Source: Ligustrum vulgare (lineage: Eukaryota; Streptophyta; Magnoliopsida; Lamiales; Oleaceae). From it: 64,000 nt of DNA. How positions within the stretch are numbered: position 1 is the stretch's first letter; every line of letters starts with the position of its first letter. The stretch lies in NCBI GenBank assembly GCA_963555705.1, contig OY743171.1:15809352-15873351 (forward strand), read 5' to 3'. Shown piece by piece: positions 57,421-64,000 of this stretch. The notes below the pieces were generated by a model, which made no database searches, was not told the origin of the DNA, and saw nothing but the letters and a program-made list of their open reading frames with translations. The position numbers were made by a program, and so were the translations under genes.

Positions 57421-58739
57421 TCATGCAGCTTGTGAGGGAACACAGGCATACAGGTGCATTTCTTCAATTTATAATATAGCTAATAATAAAAGAAAAAAAT
57501 AAACAAGCTACTCGAATTTTGCACAGACCTCCAAACTTAAGAATCACATTGTCTTCAAAATGTCAAAAAACTACACAAGATAATAATAATAAAAAAAGGA
57601 ACAGTGTACTCCCATGGGGTATGGTTTGAGATTGAGTAGAACCCAATTCATGTCCAAATGATAGATATAATAACAACCTCCATTTTTTGTTTCTAGACTT
57701 GACCTTTTTCTTTAGAAGTGCAATATCAATATTAGTGATTGAAAACAAGGTTTATATATTATAATGAATTAACACGATAAAAACTTTTAGCCTCCTAACT
57801 TTTAGAAAAACAACCTAACAGAGTGTACCTTTACGTAAAAATCCTAAACTAGGAAAATAACTTTTTCATTTTGTTTCAAGGATTGAAATCTAGGTGTATC
57901 CTTAAGAATGTCTATCACGATGATAGATTTAGTCAAAAAAAAAATGCTAAGAATTGGGAAACGTGTCCTAATATCTAATACAAGCTCTAATGCAAACTAT
58001 ATGTACCGTACATACGACTTTTATCAAATACGGCTTTCCGCAGAATTCTATATGTATCTTTGAGATCGAATCCTTCCGTCCCAGAGCCATATCAATTTTT
58101 TTAGAATTTTAGAAAAAAGATTGTTTTCTTGAACAACTTTTTTTTTTAAGTCTAATTTTAGATGGAATGCAATTATTTTCTATCTTATACGAATCATATC
58201 TTTTTTCACAAACTGAACTGAATCGAGTTCAAATGACACGCATCTGGACCTAAATCCATTTTTTATCAGGTAAGATGAGAACATGGATCAAAACAAAAGA
58301 GTTTGAATTCCAAAAAGTTGGGTGGGCTTTTCATCATATGTTCATTCCCTTTGATATTTAGGGAAGATAGTTACTTGGAAAAAATTCTAAAGAAAAAGAT
58401 TAAAGTTTATAATTTTGGTTGCAACTCTTTAGTTCTTGATTTATAGTATGTAGCTCTACTTTTTGTGGCTTTCGTCATGGTGGCCTAAAACAAGCTGTTA
58501 ATGATTGGAATTGCTTATAATTGTCGGCTTTGCATGTGACCTTCTTCTTCCACTTTTATGATTATGAGATTATTGAGTTGACCTTCCTTTGGCTTCTCCT
58601 CGTACTTCAAAATTTTACCCCTATTTTATACAACTTCTTCCGACTTGAAGCAACTTTTAGGTTGATAGTATTGATTCATTTGTGAGTAATACTGAATGTC
58701 AATTGTTTGTCTTCTACCCTTAAGCCTTCCTATCCATTT
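57421..58739. other. Spacer without recognisable gene
   Basis: AT-rich. Protease or RT remnants of the minus-strand element to the right may extend in (for example near 58700), but no motif is clear enough. Confidence 0.4.
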
Positions 58740-60060
58740 TTCACATCAACCAGAGCTCATCTCGTGATAAGAAGGGTGACCAAGTATAAGAGGCATTCTA
58801 TTGTCATCTTCAATGTACAACTCACAAAGGCTACTGGAAAGATAAATTTTTCTACTCTGATTAAAACATTTTAAATGATTCTATATGGATATTTTATCGA
58901 TCGGTCAACAAAATGCGTTGTGATTGCTGTGTGTTTGAGTTCTCCAATATCCAAGTTTTTTGTTGACAAAAAAATGTATGAAATAAAACTTGCTCCTAGA
59001 TCACATAAACTCTATCAAAATCTATGTTACCAATAGTGCAAGGGATAGAGAAACTCCATGCATCTTTTAGTTTTGGTGGAATCTATTTTGTAAAATTGCA
59101 CTACACTCTTCTGTCAAGGATACAATCTCAAATCCCCTAAGATTCTTCTTTTAGATGTCATCTCTTTCATGAACATGAGGTAAAGGGGCATTTTAGAAAG
59201 AGCCTCTGTAAATGGTATGTTAATGTGCAGTTTCAAGGAATTTACCAAACTGCTTGTCTAGCATGTGCTTCTTCAAATGTTAAGGAAAGGTAATTAGTGG
59301 CACATAAGCTTTGACAGTAGTTGGAGATGTTTCTTCTGATTTATCAGCCTTATCTTGAGATATAGATGTTGATATAGCTTCATTCACAACATCTTATTCA
59401 ATAACTACTACCTGCTTTTCATTCTTTTCAAGCTTTTTCTTTCTTTTCAGCTTTTTATCTTCAAAGTGCATAAGGAAAAGGAATTGGAGGTACATATATT
59501 TTTGGTAGGACATGTTCTTTAGTAGGAATGTATGGCCAATCATCAGTAGCTACCTTAGTAAATGGAGCGTAGACTTTTTTGGTGTCAATAGTAGTTATAG
59601 CATTAATTTGCTCCCTTGGATTTGTCGTTGAATTGCTAGGTATTGTTCGTGGTGCTCTCTTTGATAATTGTCCAGCTATCTTTCCGATCTTCATTTCTAG
59701 CTTTAGTATTGATATTTGTTGATTCTGATAATTCATTTCAATTTTCTCAAATATCTTGTCCGTTCTTTGCATTTACTTTTAAAACATCTTGTCCAACTTT
59801 GTCTCTTTTTCTGCCGTGGATTGTTGGTGTTGTTCTGATTGTCTAACAATGTAAAATCTGGATGTTGCCTCCAACCTAGATTATAATTTTGAAAATATGG
59901 ATTGTATTTTTGTTGGTTATTATTTTTAACAAAGTTGACTTGTTCTTGAGTAGTAGCCAACAACATACAATTTTCAGTTGGATGATTACACCATAGTTTT
60001 TGCATAATGGATGGAGATGTATGGCATGAACCCCTTTTGTCTCTACCTTAACCAAAAGCT
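58740..60060 (-). pseudogene. Athila-like gag C-terminus and protease-proximal region
   Basis: Minus-strand reading from 60060: INAQIAALTKKVELLV, HPTENCMLLA (for a zinc motif), KYNPYFQNYNLGWRQHPDF, ISILKLEMKIGKIAGQLSKR, STTNPREQINAI, then MLDKQFGKFLE and SLTEECSAILQNR. These are the ordered conserved blocks of Athila gag and the pre-protease region. Opposite in strand to the gag at 57090, so it is a separate insertion. Several stops. Confidence 0.75.
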
Positions 60061-60120
60061 CAACCTTTTTAGTCAGAGCAGCAATTTGAGCATTTATATA
60101 TAGTAGCAAGAGCACCTATC

Positions 60121-60851
60121 TTATATACCCTAGGAGCTTACTTCTGAACTACTCGATTAGTTGGGAACATGGTGTGTGTATTTATACGTATAGTGTATGT
60201 TTGTGGGTGTAATGTGCGTGTGCATGCGTGTGTGTGTGTGTGGGGGGGGGGGGTTGGGGGGTGTAATGTATTTATGTGTACATTATTTGTTATCTAATCT
60301 TTATGTTTATGTCATGTATATACTTATATAGTGTAGTAATATTTTTATATATATGTTGTATATTTATTATGTATATAATTAAATTTATTTGCTAATTGGT
60401 TTAGAATGAACTTTTTATTAGTTTAGTTTAAATTTTAATTTTAGATTGTTGATTTTGAGTTCGTGGATGATTATATTGCAATTTTTGAATTGTTGTAGTT
60501 TTAATGAAATTTTAGAATGTTATTATTATTATTTTTTTTTATAGAATATACAATTGATTATAGACATTTGATATTGAGGAGTTGGGAATTGATGTTGGAT
60601 TAATTTTGGAGTAGTTAATAATATTGGAGTTTGACTGGAGTTGTGGTTGAGTTTTGGATATGTTGAGGTTGAATGATTTGATTTTGTTGTGACATTTTGA
60701 TTTCCTCTACAGGTTGGTTAAGTCTAATTTATAGGGGAGATTCTACCAAAATTTTCGTAGGATTTTATAAATAAAAAATGAAAATTTTAATTTTAGGTGA
60801 TTTCATTTGTTTTAATATATTGTGAATATCTTGATTTATAGGTCATTAGAT
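60121..60851. other. AT-rich spacer with a GT/G microsatellite
   Basis: TGTGTGTG followed by a poly-G run at 60228-60256. Presumed 5' flank of the CACTA transposase gene; no promoter motif stands out. Confidence 0.5.
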
Positions 60852-62283
60852 ATGGATTGAAGTTGGATGTATGAGAGACATAATACACTAGAATATGTGA
60901 AAGAAGTTGAAGAATTTATAAAATGTGCTGAGGAAAACAAAATAAAAGAAGGGGAAGAAATGATTTTATGTCCCTGTTGTGATTGTAAGAATTTGAGAAA
61001 GTTTTGTAACTCTGAGCAAGTGAAGAGCCTTTTGATTTGTCATGGGTTTAAGGAGGATTATACATGGTGAATATGGCAAGGTGAGAGTATACTTTCGAGG
61101 ACTAGCACCGGTGACAATGAGGGCTTGAGCAATAATGATGAGATTAATGTGGAGAATGATGAGAATAATGATTGGATAGATGAAATGATGCGTGACATAC
61201 AACGAGATTTCATTGAACAGCCTCATATATTTGATAACCTATCCAATGATTCTAAAAAACCTTTGTTTTCTGGTTGTAATAAATTCACAAATTTTCTTGC
61301 TATGTTCAAATTGTATAACTTGAAAGCAAAGAATAGGTGGAGTGACAGGAGTTTCACGATATTATTGGAACTTTTATAAAAAATGCTTCCGGAGGATAAT
61401 GAGCTTCCTAGTTCAATTTATGAGGCAAAGAAAATGTTGTGCCCAATGGGTATGGAGATCGAGAGGATACATGCATGTCCAAATGATTGTGTATTGTATC
61501 GGAATGAGTATAAGGACTTGCATCTATGTCCAAAGTGTGGGGCATCGAGGTATAATCAAAAGCACGACAATGATAATTAGGAGGAGAAGAAAGGCTCTCC
61601 GGAAAAGTTGTTATGCTACTTACCCGTAATACTAAGATTTAAACGCTTGTTTGCTAATGCAAAGGATGTTAAGAACATGCGATGACACACTGAAGGGAAG
61701 AAAGAAGATGGAAAACTAAGACACTCAGCCGATTCTCCTCAATGGAGGAGATTTAATAGGATGTTTCATGAATTTGGTGGCGAAGATAGGAATCTTAGGC
61801 TTGGACTATGCACAGATGAGATGAATCCGCATGGTAAAATGAGTAGTCGACATAGCACTTGGCCGGTTCTTTTGGTAATTTATAATATTCGCCCCTGGTT
61901 ATGTATATATCATGTTGTTGTTACTAATATCAGGGCCTAAACAACCGAAAAATGACATAGATGTTTACCTTGCACCATTAATTGAAGATTTAAGGCTATT
62001 TTGAAATGAATGTGTATCGGTGTTTGATGCACATAACCAAATGAATTTCACCTTACGTGCTATGATATTTTACACCATAAATGATTTTCCTGCTTATGGT
62101 AACTTGTTGGATTATACTAACAAATGAGCTAAATCATGTCCCATTTGTGAGGAAGACACGGTTGATCATTGGTCAAAAAATTGTAAGCAAAATGTGTTTA
62201 TGAGTCATCGAATTTTTCTCCATGTTCACTACCCTTATCGAAAGAAGAAAAAGGCTTTCAATGGAAAAATTGAGACCCATGGA
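60852..62283 (+). pseudogene. CACTA (En/Spm) TNPD transposase, N-terminal and central start
   Basis: MDWSWMYERHN, EEFIKCAEENK and CPCCDCKN (Transpos-associated zinc domain), then MLPEDNELPSSIYEAKKMLC, IHACPNDCVLYRNEYKDL, CPKCG, RFKRLFANAKDVKNMR, HSADSPQWRRFN, LRLGLCTDEMNPHGKM, NDIDVYLAPLI and ICEEDTVDHWSKNCKQ through stops and shifts. This is the Transposase_21 family order. It breaks off after HYPYRKKKKAFNGKIE at about 62275, where SINE-like repeats begin, so the DDE catalytic core is incomplete. Confidence 0.85.
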
Positions 62284-63396
62284 AGGAAACCCCTAAGTAA
62301 AAATCTAATGGTAGTGGATTTCTAAGAATCTTTGTACTTAACCTCTAGGTACAAGACTCGAAACCCATGGAAGGAAAAAATCCACTTCCTGGAAACGAGG
62401 CTGGCAGCTCTTGAGGACCAGGACGACCAGGGGGGAGTGGAAAGACCATGGAAGGCAAAAATCTAATGGTAGTGGGTTTATAAATATCTTTGTACTTAAC
62501 CCCTAGGTACAAGGTTCGAAACCAATGAAAGGAAAAAATCCACTTCCTGGAAACGATGCTGGTAGCCCTTGAGGACCAGGACGACCAGGGGGGAGTGGAA
62601 AGACTACGAGTACGACACGGAGAAGGCCCCCAACGAGGGAGCCAGGTAGTTACAAAAAAGGAGCCTTTTTTGTAGTGTACCTGGTCCTCAAGGGCTGCCG
62701 ACCATCTACTCATGGTCTTTCCACTCCCCCCTGGTCATCCTGCTCCTTAAGGGCTGGCAGTCTCATTTCCAGGAAGTGAATTTTTGCCTCCCCAGGGATT
62801 CGAACCTTGTACCTACGAGTTAAGTACAAACTTCATGGAATCCCTGGTACCATTAGACCAACGTGGTCTAATGGCAGTGGGTTTCTAAGAATCTTTGTAC
62901 TTAACCCTTAGGTACAAGGTTCGAAACCTATGGAAGGCAAAAATCCACTTCCTGGAAATGAGGCGGCAGCCTTTGAGGACCAAGGCAACCAGGGGGGAGT
63001 GGAAAGACCATGAGTAAGACATGGAGAAGGCCCCAGCGAGGGAGCTAGGTCGTTACAAAAAGGCACCTTTTTTGTGACAACCCGGCTCCGTCGCTGGGGC
63101 CTTCTTCGAGTTGTACTCATGGTCTTTCCACTCCCCCCTGGTCGTCCTGGTGCTCAAGGGTTGCTAGCCTCATTTCTAGGAAGTGAATTTTTGCCTTCCG
63201 CAAGATTCGAACCAGGTAACAGGATTCTAAGAATCATTGTACTTAACCCCCAGGTACATGGTTCGAATCCTGCAGAAGGCAAAAATCCACTTCCTGGAAA
63301 CGAGGCTGGCAGTCCTTGAGGACCAGGACGATCAGGGTGAGTGGAAAGACCATGAGTACAACTCGGAGAAGGCCCCAATGAGGGAGCCGAGTCGTT
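62284..63396. repeat. SINE-like repeats, family 2, six units in alternating orientation
   Basis: Units: plus 62299-62452 (short), plus 62453-62665, minus 62666-62865, plus 62862-63063, minus 63064-63220, plus 63221-63396. Sense order: TGGTCTAATGGCAGTGGG (A-box-like), GTACTTAACCC, B box GGTTCGAAACC or GGTTCGAATCC, AAAAATCCACTTCCTGGAAA, GAGGACCAGGACGACCAG, GGAGTGGAAAGACCATGAGT, ending CGTTACAAAAA. The A/B layout points to a tRNA-derived SINE. Confidence 0.7.
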
Positions 63397-64000
63397 ACAG
63401 ATTACCTAGATGGTGTTGAGACTATTGGTATTCCTAAAAAGAATCACAAGGGAAGATTCGAAGGTAAATGTACAATTGGATGCAAAACAATCTTGCCCAG
63501 TGTTGAATTGTCAGACAAAACACAACTCCATATCTTGCAACACCTAACTGAGTTTCATACATATTTAGACCAGTACATGTCCATTTTAAGGCAACACAAT
63601 CCTTCAAAAGGTGAAAGGTGGGTAACTAATCAACATAATTGCTCATTTACAAAATGATTCAAAGATCTAGAGATGAAAGAGTTGTCAAAAACGCCAAATA
63701 CCATTTCTGAAACGATAAAATGATTAGGGTATGGTCCTAGGGCACTTTTGAGGTCTTATGAAGCATGTGACATTAATGGGTATAAATTTTACACAAAAAG
63801 TCAAGATTGTAAGAGTACGATGCAAAATAGTAGCATGACACAAGTAGCATTATCAAGAGAATTTTTCGGAACCAAAGATACCAGACCAATAGATATTGCA
63901 ATGTCTTATTATGGTGTAATTGAAGATATTTGGGAACTTGATTATAAGGATTTCAAGTTTCTTCTCTTCCAATGTAAATGAGTTGATAACCGACGGGGTG
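63397..64000 (+). pseudogene. CACTA TNPD C-terminal region (DUF4218/DUF4216-like)
   Basis: After the SINE cluster: LDGVETIGIPKKNHKGRFEG, LPSVELSDKTQLHILQHL, WVTNQHNCSFTK, GPRALLRSYEACDINGYKF, SYYGVIEDIWELDYKDFKF and LFQCK. These fit the C-terminal domains that follow the transposase in plant CACTA proteins. Stops at about 63656 and 63721, and TGA at 63979. The window ends here. Confidence 0.8.

Noticed and set aside
62345..63419. Several ORFs rich in P, S and W on both strands
   Set aside because: They translate family 2 SINE-like units in several frames.
1..64000. CRISPR arrays, bacterial operons, riboswitches
   Set aside because: The sequence is eukaryotic; repeats present are tandem arrays, microsatellites or transposon parts and show no spacer-repeat layout.

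Overview
This window is intergenic and genic DNA from a flowering plant nucleus, probably a eudicot. The evidence is an intron-containing NF-YA transcription factor gene with a miR169 target site, plant lineages of Ty3/gypsy and Ty1/copia retrotransposons, CACTA, hAT and PIF/Harbinger DNA transposons, tRNA-derived SINE-like repeats and very AT-rich spacers. Most of the 64 kb is nested, decaying transposable elements. I see one clear conserved host gene (NF-YA, coding part 22573-25453, minus strand) and one unusual pair of intact ORFs inside a young retrotransposon. Layout: 1-321 holds the edge of a gene-like antisense exon from a Tat-type retroelement, two GC-rich hairpins and an AT microsatellite. 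646-18138 is a minus-strand chromovirus (Ty3/gypsy) with target-site duplication TTAGG. Its gag-pol is broken by point stops but otherwise complete, and a 91-bp intron-like segment lies between gag and protease. Its second LTR is split by a second, plus-strand retrotransposon (8990-17014, TSD CACTC) with two 1773-bp LTRs that differ at only about two positions. That inner element has lost nearly all gag-pol. It carries, in antisense, two intact ORFs: a LOG-type cytokinin-activating phosphoribohydrolase (12769-13422) and a 183-aa basic, cysteine-rich protein (13760-14311) that resembles nucleic-acid-binding proteins of plant flexuous RNA viruses. Each ORF has a similar TATA-like box upstream. 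This cassette is the most interesting object in the window. 18400-20640 is a decayed chromovirus 3' end with a tandem duplication and a hAT insertion. 22500-26160 is the NF-YA gene. 28140-29620 is a decayed LINE. 29983-33287 is a decayed copia joined in frame to a Harbinger transposase fragment (to 33605). 33604-41542 is a Tat-lineage gypsy element (fused gag-PR-RT-RH, archaeal-type RNase H, integrase, a tandem-repeat block and a three-exon antisense gene) bracketed on both sides by copies of one SINE-like repeat in alternating orientation. 41555-46900 holds copia gag and LTR debris with a large inverted repeat. 48440-51990 is a minus-strand chromovirus fragment interrupted by a minus-strand copia. 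52120-57420 holds duplicated LTRs and the gag of an Athila/Tat-like element, one LTR carrying a 303-bp CACTA-type MITE. 58740-60120 is the gag and protease-proximal region of another Athila-like element on the minus strand. 60852-64000 is a CACTA TNPD transposase pseudogene whose central part is replaced by six alternating copies of a second SINE-like family. How the parts work together: apart from NF-YA (the DNA-binding subunit of the CCAAT-box factor NF-Y, probably restrained by miR169), no genes here form a host pathway. The LOG plus cysteine-rich pair could be a co-mobilised, self-promoted cassette acting on cytokinin and proliferation; that is inference. All family calls come from reading motifs in the translations; no database search or alignment was run, and mismatch counts were made by eye.
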